The notes beneath the pieces are model-generated. The model searched no databases, was not told the origin of the DNA, and worked only from the letters and a program-made list of their open reading frames with translations. A stretch of DNA of 64,000 nucleotides, from the NCBI RefSeq assembly GCF_007556815.1, contig NZ_CP041743.1, forward strand, positions 1,116,001 through 1,180,000, in the 5' to 3' direction. Position numbers and translations under genes: made by a program. Numbering within the stretch: position 1 is the first letter of the stretch; the number at the start of each line of letters is the position of its first letter. This DNA comes from Paraburkholderia megapolitana. Its GTDB lineage: Bacteria > Pseudomonadota > Gammaproteobacteria > Burkholderiales > Burkholderiaceae. Below, in pieces: positions 26,913 to 34,659 of this stretch.

Positions 26913-27830
26913 ATGAAACATATCGTGATCGGCCTGTTCGACAGGTATGCCGACGCCGAAGGCGCACGCGATACCCTCGTGCGGACCGGCTTCGCGCAAG
27001 CCGACATCGAGTTGCAGGCGAACCCCGAATCCACGCCCGACGCAACCGCTACGTCCGGTAGCGGCGCGGGCGTGCTCGCGAACATCGAACGCTTTCTGGC
27101 CAACCTGTTCGCCTCGGGGCCACGCACGGTGGAAGCGGAGCGCTACAGGGATGCCGTGCAGCGCGGAGCAGTGCTCGTCTGCGTGAACGCTGCCAGCGAA
27201 GCCCATGCGGAACTCGCCAGCCGGCTACTGACGAAGCTCGGCGCCACCGATGTCGGCGAACGCGCGCCGGGTTGGGAAGCGGCACTGGCCGATCCGGATG
27301 CGGGTCGCGAGCATTCGATACTCGACGAACTGGGGATCGGTGGCGCGGCCGCCGTCGCGCCAGTTACGCGCCCGCTTTCCACCGACGATACCGCCTTCGG
27401 TGTCATCGCCGCCGGGGCCGCACCGGGTTCAGGCGCCGTGCTGCGGCCCGACCCGCGCGACAGCGAACCGGCAGCCGCTGCCCGGCCATCGGCGGCACGC
27501 AGTCTCATACCGTCGACCGCCCCGATAGCCGATACGCCAGACGAGTTCATGGAGGATGAAGAGGACTTTCGCAGTCACTACGACGAGCAGTACGCCAGCG
27601 AGAATGCGCGCTATGAAGACTACGTACCCGCGTACCGGTACGGCGCAACGCTCGCGCGCGATGCGCGCTTTCACGACCGCTCATGGGACGAGCTGGAACT
27701 CGAGGCCCAGCACGATTGGGAAACGAACGGCACGCCCAGCGCAACCGACGAACCCGGCGAGACATGGGAACGCGTCAAGGCGGCCGTACGCCACGGCTGG
27801 GAGCGCGTGACGGGTCATCACCACGTGTGA
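26913..27830 (+). CDS. YsnF/GSP17M-like stress-type protein, 305 aa
   Basis: The N-terminal domain (MKHIVIGLFDRYADAEGARD, about residues 1-110) resembles general stress protein 17M / YsnF-type domains. The middle is an Ala/Pro/Thr-rich linker (about 115-215). The acidic-aromatic C-terminus (about 218-300) has HYDEQYASENARYEDYVPAY, then RDARFHDRSWDELELEAQHD and two similar Trp-Glu segments. There is no signal peptide. The ATG at 26913 follows GGGAGGC. Function is unknown; similar Burkholderiales proteins are often annotated as stress-related. It stands alone between the kinase and the FMN reductase. Confidence 0.65.
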   Translation: MKHIVIGLFDRYADAEGARDTLVRTGFAQADIELQANPESTPDATATSGSGAGVLANIERFLANLFASGPRTVEAERYRDAVQRGAVLVCVNAASEAHAELASRLLTKLGATDVGERAPGWEAALADPDAGREHSILDELGIGGAAAVAPVTRPLSTDDTAFGVIAAGAAPGSGAVLRPDPRDSEPAAAARPSAARSLIPSTAPIADTPDEFMEDEEDFRSHYDEQYASENARYEDYVPAYRYGATLARDARFHDRSWDELELEAQHDWETNGTPSATDEPGETWERVKAAVRHGWERVTGHHHV

Positions 27831-27892
27831 CGCACGGGAGCGGGCGGATGCCGCCCGCAGGCTTTGCCTCCGTAGCGCTTTGAAAGCCGGAT

Positions 27893-28447
27893 TCAGCCTG
27901 CGTGATGATGCGCGACCCACGCGACGTAGCGATCCACGAACGACTGCAGGTACGCCCGCGTATCGTCGTTGAGGATGGCGCCGCTCTCGTCGATCCGAGA
28001 GACATCGTGCTTGATGAACATTTCCGGTTGCCCGAGCGTGGGCACGTCGAGATAGGCAAGCACATTGCGCAGATGCTGCTGCGCCAGCGCCGTGCCGATC
28101 GCCCCCGGCGACGTACCGATGACCGCGCCTGGCTTGCCCGCCCACACGCTCTTGCCCCACGGGCGCGAACCCCAGTCGAGCGCATTCTTCAGCACGCCCG
28201 GGATCGAGCGGTTGTATTCGGGGGTGACAAACAGCAAGCCGTCGGCGGCTTCGATGCGTCGCTTGAAGTGTTGCGCCACCTCGGGAAACTCGGCGTCGTA
28301 GTCCTGGCTGTAGAGCGGCAGCGAACCGATGTCGAGGAACTCGAACGACAGATCGTCGGGGGCCAGCGAAGTCAGCGCGTGCGCAAGCTGCCGGTTGGTC
28401 GAGTCGCGGCGCAGGCTGCCGACAATGATCGCGATGTGGTGAGCCAT
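27893..28447 (-). CDS. NADPH-dependent FMN reductase, 184 aa
   Basis: This is a flavodoxin-like fold oxidoreductase of the chromate/azo reductase (YieF/ChrR-like) group. The phosphate-binding loop IIVGSLRRDSTNRQLAHAL is at residues 6-24, FVTPEYNRSIPGVLKNALDW (about 72-91) is the family signature, and GTSPGAIGTALAQQHLR follows. These dimeric enzymes bind FMN and reduce quinones or metals with NAD(P)H. The ATG at 28447 is preceded by AAGGAAAAG. An upstream in-frame codon at 28492 would add a non-family extension. It is transcribed away from the DnaA-box region. Confidence 0.9.
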   Translation of the reverse strand: MAHHIAIIVGSLRRDSTNRQLAHALTSLAPDDLSFEFLDIGSLPLYSQDYDAEFPEVAQHFKRRIEAADGLLFVTPEYNRSIPGVLKNALDWGSRPWGKSVWAGKPGAVIGTSPGAIGTALAQQHLRNVLAYLDVPTLGQPEMFIKHDVSRIDESGAILNDDTRAYLQSFVDRYVAWVAHHHAG

Positions 28448-28986
28448 CTTCTTTTCCTTGAGGGTGGAGCGCTCGAAGCGCGGGAAGGCCAAGTGTAATC
28501 ATAGGCAAAGACAACCCGAACCGGACTGCCGACGATGCGGTTTGGGGAGCTTCGGTGGATAACCTGGATGCCACGGAAGATATCCACAATTTCGCTGAAT
28601 AACCTTGTGGATAAGTTAGCGCCCGACCTTGTCCATCAAGCCAGGCTCCGGTCCTCACGGGTTTGCAGCACGGGGATTGATTCGTGGCGATGGCGTGACA
28701 ATCCCGTGAAAACCGGGCGCGCATGAGGTCGGTTAAGGGAAATTGAAAGAAAAACTGCCGACGCTGTCATCTCGGCGCCCGAAGCCCGACCAATCGCAGA
28801 AGCTTTCGGGAAAACAGACTGAACGCGGATGGTCGAAAGCGGCAACGTGCGGGAAAATGGGTGACGAACCGGAAACAGGTACCTCACCCATCTCGCCATG
28901 AACACGATTGATCATCCGCAGCATCCGTCTGGAGACCGCGACACCGGTGCGTCGTCGTCACGTCGACTCTTTTCGCTGGAGTCGGC
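28448..28986. other. 539-bp non-coding region with a DnaA-box cluster
   Basis: No credible gene. Between 28555 and 28615 there are three DnaA-box-like 9-mers (separate entry), and at 28669-28708 a near-perfect inverted repeat (CACGGGGATTG with CAATCCCGTG). It lies between the start of the FMN reductase and the start of the sigma factor gene, so promoters for both are expected here. Confidence 0.55.
28555..28615. promoter_or_regulatory. Cluster of three DnaA-box-like sites
   Basis: TGTGGATAA at 28606-28614 is the exact complement of the consensus TTATCCACA. GTGGATAAC at 28556-28563 (complement TTATCCAC) and ATATCCACA at 28580-28588 each differ by one base. Three sites within about 60 bp is far above chance in GC-rich DNA. 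They may mark a DnaA-controlled promoter or an origin accessory element; they lie 4.2 kb from parA. Confidence 0.6.
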
Positions 28987-29595
28987 ATGACCGCCGCTGC
29001 GGGTCCGGCGTTCGACGACCCCGTCTATCTGGCGCAGTTGCGGCGCGATCTGCTGCGTTTTGCACGCTTGCAGCTACGCGACGCGGCCGCGGCCGAAGAC
29101 GCGGTCCAGGAAGCGCTGGCCGCCGCGTGGACGCAGGCCGACCGGTTCGCCGCGCAATCGGAGCACAAGACATGGGTATTCGGCATCCTGCGTCACAAGC
29201 TGGTCGACACGCTGCGGGCCCGTCAACGGACGGTCAACCTGTCGTCGCTGGAAGCGGAACTCGATGGCGAGTCGTTGCTGGATCGTGAGCTCTTCAAGGA
29301 CAACGGCCACTGGTCGCGCGAAGCGAAGCCCCGTCCGTGGCCGACGCCCGAGCACGCGTTGCGGCAGCAGCAGTTCTGGACGCTGTTCGAGATGTGTCTC
29401 AATCATCTGCCGGAACAGATCGGGCGGGTGTTCATGATGCGCGAGTTCCTCGATCTCGAGACCGCGGATATCTGCAAGGAACTGCAGATGTCGGCCAACC
29501 ACTGCAGCGTGCTGATTTACCGTGCGCGTCTACGATTGCGCACCTGTCTCACCGAGAAAGGTCTTTCCAGCGAGGATGCGAATGGGGAAGTGTAA
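28987..29595 (+). CDS. ECF-type RNA polymerase sigma factor, 202 aa
   Basis: Sigma region 2 covers about residues 12-85 (YLAQLRRDLLRFARLQLRDA, AAEDAVQEALAAAWTQADRF, SEHKTWVFGILRHKLVDTLR). Region 4 covers about 130-190 (MCLNHLPEQIGRVFMMREFL, DLETADICKELQMSANHCSV, LIYRARLRLR). The linker between them is longer than in minimal ECF sigmas. It overlaps by 14 bp a small zinc-binding protein likely to be its anti-sigma factor. Known members respond to envelope or oxidative stress, but the signal here is unknown. The start ATG follows GGAGTC. Confidence 0.88.
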   Translation: MTAAAGPAFDDPVYLAQLRRDLLRFARLQLRDAAAAEDAVQEALAAAWTQADRFAAQSEHKTWVFGILRHKLVDTLRARQRTVNLSSLEAELDGESLLDRELFKDNGHWSREAKPRPWPTPEHALRQQQFWTLFEMCLNHLPEQIGRVFMMREFLDLETADICKELQMSANHCSVLIYRARLRLRTCLTEKGLSSEDANGEV

Positions 29596-29785
29596 GAACA
29601 TCACGCGGCTGCTGTCCGATGCGCTGGATCGACCGTTGGGGGTCGGCGAATGGCTCGCGATCAAGGTTCATCTGCCGACCTGCAGCGGCTGCCGCAATTA
29701 CCGCAAACACATCGCGTTGCTGCGTGCAGCGGCGCGGGAAGCGGGGGGCCTTGACGGTGCCGGTAGCGTGCAGGCCGACGAATGA
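29582..29785 (+). CDS. Small zinc-finger anti-sigma-like protein, 67 aa
   Basis: The protein contains HLPTCSGCRNY (about residues 30-40), the H-x3-C-x2-C zinc motif of zf-HC2/ZAS anti-sigma domains. The length is about that of a lone ZAS domain, and there is no membrane segment, so it should be cytosolic. The ATG at 29582 lies inside the last codons of the sigma gene, a coupling usual for sigma/anti-sigma pairs. Regulation of the sigma factor by this protein is inferred from motif and position. Confidence 0.8.
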   Translation: MGKCKNITRLLSDALDRPLGVGEWLAIKVHLPTCSGCRNYRKHIALLRAAAREAGGLDGAGSVQADE

Positions 29786-29847
29786 TGCGCGGTGTGCTGC
29801 GTTGCGTGCGTTGTCTTGAGTTGTCGCCGAGGACAAGCCTCACGATG

Positions 29848-30138
29848 TCAGCGCTCGCCGGGCGGTGTCGTGCGATAGCGCTCGAAGAACGCTGCGTGGC
29901 TTTCCTGATTGATCGACGCTGGATGCCGCTGCGTAGCCGCAGGGTGCTTCGCGAGCATTGCGCGTGGGCGGATCGGCCGGTGCTGGAAATTGCCGCCGCA
30001 ATTCGGACACACGTTGCGTAACGTGCTCAACGCACAGACCTCGCAAAACGTGCATTCGTAGCTGCAGATCATCGCGTCGGGCGCATCCGCCGATAGCGAT
30101 TTGCCGCATCCTTCACAGGACGGTCTCAGTTCGAGCAT
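29848..30138 (-). CDS. DUF1272 cysteine-rich protein, 96 aa
   Basis: MLELRPSCEGCGKSLSADAP opens the protein, and CSYECTFCEVCA and NVCPNCGGNFQHRP follow, giving four Cys pairs typical of DUF1272 and consistent with bound zinc. The last 35 residues are a polar tail. Function is unknown. It is convergent with the anti-sigma gene. The ATG at 30138 gives the normal N-terminus. Confidence 0.85.
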   Translation of the reverse strand: MLELRPSCEGCGKSLSADAPDAMICSYECTFCEVCALSTLRNVCPNCGGNFQHRPIRPRAMLAKHPAATQRHPASINQESHAAFFERYRTTPPGER

Positions 30139-30261
30139 CGTGGGCTCCGTGTGGGTTTTATCGATGGCAATGTGATGCGCCTGCCTAGCTTACGCGGTCC
30201 ACGTGTGACCGCTGCGCCATCGCACCTTCAATTGCTGCCAGTTGCCGCGCCCCTCGCTGCG

Positions 30262-31638
30262 TCAGGTCAATAGCCCCCACAGCGCGAGCGTCAACACGAG
30301 TCCGACCACCGAGACGATGGTTTGCAAGATCGACCAGACGAACACGGTCTGCTTCAGTTGCAGACCGAAGTACTCGCGCACCATCCAGAAGCCCGCATCG
30401 TTCACGTGACAGAAGAACACCGAGCCGGCACCGATCGCGAGCGCCATCAGGGAGTTGTGCGTGACGCTGAGACCGGCGACGACGGGCGCCACGATGCCCG
30501 CCGTCGTCGTGGTCGCGACCGTTGCCGACCCGGTGGCCTGGCGCAGTGCGACGGCGATCAGCCAGGCGAGCAGGATCAGCGGCAGATGTGCGCCGATCGC
30601 GATCTTGCCGATCGTCGTGCTGATGCCGGCAATGACGAGTGCCTGCTTCAGGCCGCCGCCGGCGCCGATCGTCAGCAGCAGCGCGGCGATCGGCGGCAGG
30701 CTCTTGCGCAGGATGCCGCCGACGCGCTCACGCGGCATGCCGCGCGACCAGCCCAGCGCGACAATGGCGAAGAGCACGGTCAAGCCGAGTGCAACGAGCG
30801 GTTCGCCGAGAAAATCGAGCGCATTCGAGAGGAAGGTATCGGGTGCGAGCCATAGCTTCGCCACCGTGCGGCCGAGCATCAGCACGACCGGCAGCAGGAT
30901 CGTGATCAGCGAGATCGGGAAGCCGGGCAATTCGCCGTCTGGCGCTTTCGCCGCGAACAGCTTGCCCATCTCCTCCGGCTCGACGACATGCATCCGCTTC
31001 GACAGCCACATACCGTACAGCGGACCGGCCAGAATGACGGCCGGCACCGCGACGATCAGACCGAGGCCGAGCGTGACGCCAAGATCGGCGTGCAAGGCGC
31101 TGATCGCGATCAGCGGACCTGGATGCGGCGGTAGCAGCGCATGCAACGTCGTCAGGCCGGCCAGCGCGGGAATCGCGATACGCAGGACAGGCTGTTGCGA
31201 ACGGCGCGCCATCACGAAGATGATCGGCACCATCATCACGAGACCGACTTCGAAGAAAAGCGGCAACCCGATGATGATTGCGACGAGCGCCATCATCCAC
31301 GGCAAACGACGCGGCGTGGAGTGATCGAGGATCGTTGATACGAGTCGGTCCGCCGCGCCCGATTCGGCCATCAGTGCGCCCAGCATCGCACCCAGCGCGA
31401 TGATGAGGCCGACGTCGCCGAGCAAGGCGCCCGCCCCTTTGCTGAAGGCGCTGGCAATGGCTTCGAGCGGCAGTCCGGCGCTGAAGCCGGCAGCGAACGT
31501 GCCGACGAGGATCGACAGGAACGGCGCCAGCTTCAATGCGCTGATGAAAACGATGATCAGCACGAGCCCGAGTGCGCACGAAAGGATCAGCCGGGTGTCG
31601 TGGGGGGACCACGGAGTGAGTGTTGTCGTCAGATGCAC
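30262..31638 (-). CDS. Gluconate:H+ symporter family (GntP) permease, 458 aa
   Basis: The protein has 12 or more hydrophobic helices. The segments LSILVGTFAAGFSAGLPLEA, KGAGALLGDVGLIIALGAML, GLPLFFEVGLVMMVPIIFVM and LLPPHPGPLIAISALHAD are signatures of the GntP family (gluconate, fructuronate, serine and related acids). The substrate cannot be chosen from sequence, and no kinase or dehydrogenase is adjacent. I use the GTG at 31638 as start because it follows AAAGGGA and gives the usual length of about 450 aa; an upstream codon at 31725 would add a hydrophilic non-family extension. Confidence 0.88.
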   Translation of the reverse strand: MHLTTTLTPWSPHDTRLILSCALGLVLIIVFISALKLAPFLSILVGTFAAGFSAGLPLEAIASAFSKGAGALLGDVGLIIALGAMLGALMAESGAADRLVSTILDHSTPRRLPWMMALVAIIIGLPLFFEVGLVMMVPIIFVMARRSQQPVLRIAIPALAGLTTLHALLPPHPGPLIAISALHADLGVTLGLGLIVAVPAVILAGPLYGMWLSKRMHVVEPEEMGKLFAAKAPDGELPGFPISLITILLPVVLMLGRTVAKLWLAPDTFLSNALDFLGEPLVALGLTVLFAIVALGWSRGMPRERVGGILRKSLPPIAALLLTIGAGGGLKQALVIAGISTTIGKIAIGAHLPLILLAWLIAVALRQATGSATVATTTTAGIVAPVVAGLSVTHNSLMALAIGAGSVFFCHVNDAGFWMVREYFGLQLKQTVFVWSILQTIVSVVGLVLTLALWGLLT

Positions 31639-31970
31639 AGCGTCCCTTTCTGGTTTTCGGGTCGATCTTGTTGCGAATTCGATTGTGTTGCGAATTGCGG
31701 TATGCGGCGGTCCACGGTGGTTCATGCAGGTGTGTGGCTGGCGCAGATTGTAGCGGCACGTCGTGTCGTTGCGGCGGCGAACCCGGCGGCGGTTAAGGAT
31801 GCTCCGTGTGGCGTCGTACTCGCTTTGGCGGCGCGTTGGCTGCGGGAAAAGCGGCTGTGATCGAGGGTCTGTCGGCGTGGCGCTTCACGGGGAGTCTCGG
31901 GCAGTTGGTGAAACGACTGAACGGCGATTGAACCTTCGGATTTGAAGATTTCGGAGATCTTTTCGATTTC
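31639..31970. other. 332-bp intergenic region between arsC and gntP-type genes
   Basis: No gene or clear hairpin was seen. It must carry the promoter of the GntP-type permease. The part next to arsC (31925-31970) is AT-rich with repeated GATTT/AGATCTT words but no convincing terminator. Confidence 0.45.
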
Positions 31971-32330
31971 CTAGTCGAATAAGGTTTTTATGTTTTCCGG
32001 CGGCCGGCCGATCGCGGCGCGGCCGTCTCTCACGACGATTGGACGTTGCAGCAGGATCGGATGAGCTTCGATCGCCTGGTATAGCTGGTCGTCTGTGAGA
32101 TCCGAATCTCCAAGGTTCAGTGCCTTGTATTCGGCCTCGGTCTGTCTCAACAGATCGCGTGGCGAGCAGTTCAACATCCTGACGAGCTTTTTCAGTTGGG
32201 CGGCCGTCAATGGATGCTTCAGGTACTCGACGATTTCGACCGGTTCATTCGTCGCGTTATACGTCTGCTCGACCAGCTGGCAGGCTTCCCTGGACTTCGA
32301 GCAACGGGGGTTGTGATAGATCGTGATCAT
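31971..32330 (-). CDS. arsC: Arsenate reductase (glutaredoxin-coupled ArsC), 119 aa
   Basis: The thioredoxin-fold ArsC family is recognised by IYHNPRCSKSREACQLVEQ with catalytic Cys10, the NCSPRDLLRQTEAEY segment (about residues 54-68) and LLQRPIVVRDGRAAIGRP (about 92-109), whose Arg residues stabilise the arsenate adduct. It reduces arsenate to arsenite using glutathione and glutaredoxin. No arsR, arsB or acr3 is adjacent, so it is probably a housekeeping copy; relatives such as YfgD have similar sequence and unclear roles. It is the last ordinary gene before the replicon core. Confidence 0.85.
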   Translation of the reverse strand: MITIYHNPRCSKSREACQLVEQTYNATNEPVEIVEYLKHPLTAAQLKKLVRMLNCSPRDLLRQTEAEYKALNLGDSDLTDDQLYQAIEAHPILLQRPIVVRDGRAAIGRPPENIKTLFD

Positions 32331-32602
32331 CGATGGTTCTTTCGTCGGGTTTTTGGCGGTGGGCGCTGCCGTTCGTGCGAAAGCGTGAGTTAGTGGGTAG
32401 TTGGGCCGCGCGGGACCTTCGCTCAGTGGAACTGGAGCGATCGGCCGATGAGTAGGCCCTTTTGATCAGGCACGCGCGATCGTTGCGCCAATTGATTGCG
32501 CTTCCCATCGTCCGCTCACTTCGAATCAGGTATTGCTCCAGCCCGGCAGCTATTTTCCCACTTTCCCGCTAGCACCCTCCGTTAGCCAGAGGCGGATGTG
32601 AC

Positions 32603-32616
32603 TTTATGCGCATAAA
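32603..32616. promoter_or_regulatory. Candidate parS centromere site 1
   Basis: TTTATGCGCATAAA is a perfect 14-bp palindrome. The same 14-mer recurs at 32722 and 33502, all around parA. From memory, the ParB site of Burkholderia secondary chromosomes has this core (GTTTATGCGCATAAAC); here the outermost bases differ. Confidence 0.85.
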
Positions 32617-32721
32617 ACCCGGTCCTCGGACGAGCACCTGTCGCTACCGGCGTGAGACACACACCTCACTGCACAACCAAATTGCCTTCATAGAGACTGC
32701 GTAGCCTCTGAGCCGGGGCAC

Positions 32722-32735
32722 TTTATGCGCATAAA
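32722..32735. promoter_or_regulatory. Candidate parS centromere site 2
   Basis: Second exact copy of the palindrome TTTATGCGCATAAA, about 100 bp before the parA start and therefore also placed to let ParB control the parA promoter. Confidence 0.85.
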
Positions 32736-32837
32736 ACCTCCCCCGAACGGCCAGTTCGTCGTGTCCTAACGACAAAAAGATTGATATTGAAATTCATCAC
32801 GGTAAAATCCATCAGCTTCTAAAAACGGAGGTGAACG

Positions 32838-33500
32838 TTGGCTGCAGAAATCATCGCGGTAACTCAGCAGAAGGGCGGGGTCGGGAAAAGCACAATCGCG
32901 ATGCACCTTGGCGCTGCTTTCCATGAAAAAGGTAAGCGAGTCCTTGTAGTAGATGCCGACGGGCAAAATACCCTCATCCATTGGGCTAGCGCGTCGTCTG
33001 ACGGCGAATCCGGCATCCCATTCCCGGTCGTCAACCTCTCTGAAGCCGGCGGCCAGATTCATCGCGAGATCAAGAAGTTCGTCGGCGATTACGATCTGAT
33101 CGTCGTCGACTGTCCTCCGTCCATCACGGAAAAGGTCTCTGGCGTCGTTCTCCTCGCCGCTACCATCGCGGTTATTCCCACCTCTTCATCTCCCGCGGAT
33201 TACTGGTCGAGCGTAGGTCTCGTCAAACTGATCCAGCAGGCTCAGGTGATGAACGAAGATCTGAAGGCCGTTTTCCTGCTGAACAAGACCGAAGAAAAGC
33301 GGATGTTGACGCGCGAACTGAAGCGCGCGCTGGAAGAATTGGGCTTCCCTCTACTCAAGACACAGATCCCCACCCGTGAAGCCTACAAACAGGCGATGGC
33401 GCTCGGCCAGACCGTTCTGCAAATGAACGATCGAGGAGCCAGGCTCGCGAGCCTTGAAATCCGGGCATGCGCCGACGAGATCGCCGCCTTGCTCCCCTGA
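32838..33500 (+). CDS. parA: Chromosome/plasmid partition ATPase ParA, 220 aa
   Basis: ParA drives segregation by ATP-dependent binding to DNA and ParB. The deviant Walker A motif QQKGGVGKSTIAMHL (about residues 10-24), Walker A' VLVVDADGQNT and Walker B LIVVDCPPS are intact. There is no N-terminal HTH, so this is a short ParA. The start is a TTG at 32838 placed correctly after GGAGGTG; no ATG fits. It forms an operon with parB, and the 24-bp gap between them contains a parS copy. Three parS-like sites near the gene suggest autoregulation. Confidence 0.92.
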   Translation: MAAEIIAVTQQKGGVGKSTIAMHLGAAFHEKGKRVLVVDADGQNTLIHWASASSDGESGIPFPVVNLSEAGGQIHREIKKFVGDYDLIVVDCPPSITEKVSGVVLLAATIAVIPTSSSPADYWSSVGLVKLIQQAQVMNEDLKAVFLLNKTEEKRMLTRELKRALEELGFPLLKTQIPTREAYKQAMALGQTVLQMNDRGARLASLEIRACADEIAALLP

Positions 33501-33501
33501 A

Positions 33502-33515
33502 TTTATGCGCATAAA
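33502..33515. promoter_or_regulatory. Candidate parS centromere site 3 between parA and parB
   Basis: Third exact copy of TTTATGCGCATAAA, placed 1 bp after the parA stop and 9 bp before the parB start. ParB bound here would sit within its own operon. Confidence 0.85.
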
Positions 33516-33524
33516 GGACCCTGA

Positions 33525-34604
33525 ATGAAACCCTCCCAGTTCGCCAAAGGCTTTCAAGCGCGTCCGGACACGACCAGCAGCGAGAAACGGACCGCACTCG
33601 ATCGTCTGAATGCAATCGACGGCCTCGTGCAACCCGGTTCGACAAAGAACAATGAAATCGCCGGTCGCTCGAGTCAGCCGGCCAGCGTCTCCGCTGTTGC
33701 CGCTATATCCAGCGACGCAGCCGAGTCCACCGAGCATGCTAATGAATCACCGGCCTACCGGGCATGGCGTCTTGAGCACGGCTATCGTCCAGGGCAAGTT
33801 ATCGAGCTTGCACTCAAAGCGATCAAACCGAGTCCGTTTAATCCGCGGCATTTTTATTTGAAGTCGTCTATCGCGGAACTGGCGGTCAATCTCGCCAAAC
33901 AGGGACAGCAACAGGCCATTCATGTCATCCCCGACTACGACAATCCCGGCAGCTATTTCGTCAGCGACGGCGGCCGCCGGGTACGCGCGCTCAAGGAAGC
34001 CAACAAGGAGACGGTGAAGGCGATCGTCGTAGATCTGCCCATCGGCATCGAAAGCTATAAACTCGGCTACGATCTCAACGTCCAGCGCGACTCGCAAACG
34101 GTTTTCGATAACGCCGTAGTCTGGAAACGCTTTCTCGATGACGGCCATTTTCAAAGCCAGAAAGAGCTGGCCGAACATCTGGGTCTCGATGAATCGACGG
34201 TCGCGGTCGCACTGTCGATCGCCAAGTTACCCGAAGTCGTCATGCACGAAATGGTTGTGCGAACGGACCGGTTCGGCTCGAACATGGCCTATCAGGTCGG
34301 CCGCTACCACTCGGCACGCGGCGCCGACTCGACGCTTCGTCTGATCAACAAGATCCTCTCGGACGATCTGAGCACCCGCCAGGTCGCCGATATCGTGAAG
34401 GGCAGGGCGAGCCCGCAGGAAAGCACCAAACCGGCCGGCCGCCAGCGCTACGCTCAGCGACTCGAAATCAAGCTGGAAGGGGTGTCGGTCGGGGATCTGA
34501 AGTCTTATGGCGACGATCGCCTCGAACTCCGGCTGCGGGGTCTGTCGAGAGAGAAGCGGGATGACATCCTGAAGCAAATCGAACAGATTCTGCTGCTCAA
34601 ATAG
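33525..34604 (+). CDS. parB: Partition protein ParB, 359 aa
   Basis: ParB binds parS and stimulates ParA. Residues about 1-85 are a polar N-terminal region. The ParB/Srx-like domain follows (about 88-185: IKPSPFNPRHFYLKSSIAEL, KQGQQQAIHVIPDY, SYFVSDGGRRVRALKEA). An HTH follows at about 205-235 (QSQKELAEHLGLDESTVAVA), then the C-terminal dimerisation part, ending LKQIEQILLLK. The GGRR segment corresponds to the conserved Arg patch (GERR in many ParBs). It ends at a strong hairpin shared with convergent repA. Confidence 0.92.
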   Translation: MKPSQFAKGFQARPDTTSSEKRTALDRLNAIDGLVQPGSTKNNEIAGRSSQPASVSAVAAISSDAAESTEHANESPAYRAWRLEHGYRPGQVIELALKAIKPSPFNPRHFYLKSSIAELAVNLAKQGQQQAIHVIPDYDNPGSYFVSDGGRRVRALKEANKETVKAIVVDLPIGIESYKLGYDLNVQRDSQTVFDNAVVWKRFLDDGHFQSQKELAEHLGLDESTVAVALSIAKLPEVVMHEMVVRTDRFGSNMAYQVGRYHSARGADSTLRLINKILSDDLSTRQVADIVKGRASPQESTKPAGRQRYAQRLEIKLEGVSVGDLKSYGDDRLELRLRGLSREKRDDILKQIEQILLLK

Positions 34605-34605
34605 A

Positions 34606-34637
34606 CGTGGTTGCCGCTGCCGTCAGCGGTAACCACG
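34606..34637. terminator. Bidirectional hairpin between parB and repA
   Basis: CGTGGTTGCCGCTG (34606-34619), loop CCGT, CAGCGGTAACCACG (34624-34637): a 14-bp stem with one G-T pair, starting next to the parB stop and 22 bp beyond the repA stop. It lacks a clear T tract. Confidence 0.65.
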
Positions 34638-34659
34638 GTCTCCGCGTTCAGCCGCGAAT

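Larger units (their letters stand above)
32331..32837. other. 507-bp region upstream of parA carrying two candidate parS sites
   Basis: No gene. It holds palindromes at 32603-32616 and 32722-32735 (separate entries) spaced 119 bp apart. A strong ribosome site, GGAGGTG (32827-32833), lies directly before the TTG start of parA. Confidence 0.7.

Noticed and set aside
28669..28708. Inverted repeat CACGGGGATTG / CAATCCCGTG as a transcription terminator
   Set aside because: It lies upstream of both divergent genes, has a bulge and a 19-bp loop, and no T tract.
33351..33737. Minus-strand frames across the parA-parB junction
   Set aside because: They are antisense to well-supported parA and parB sequences.
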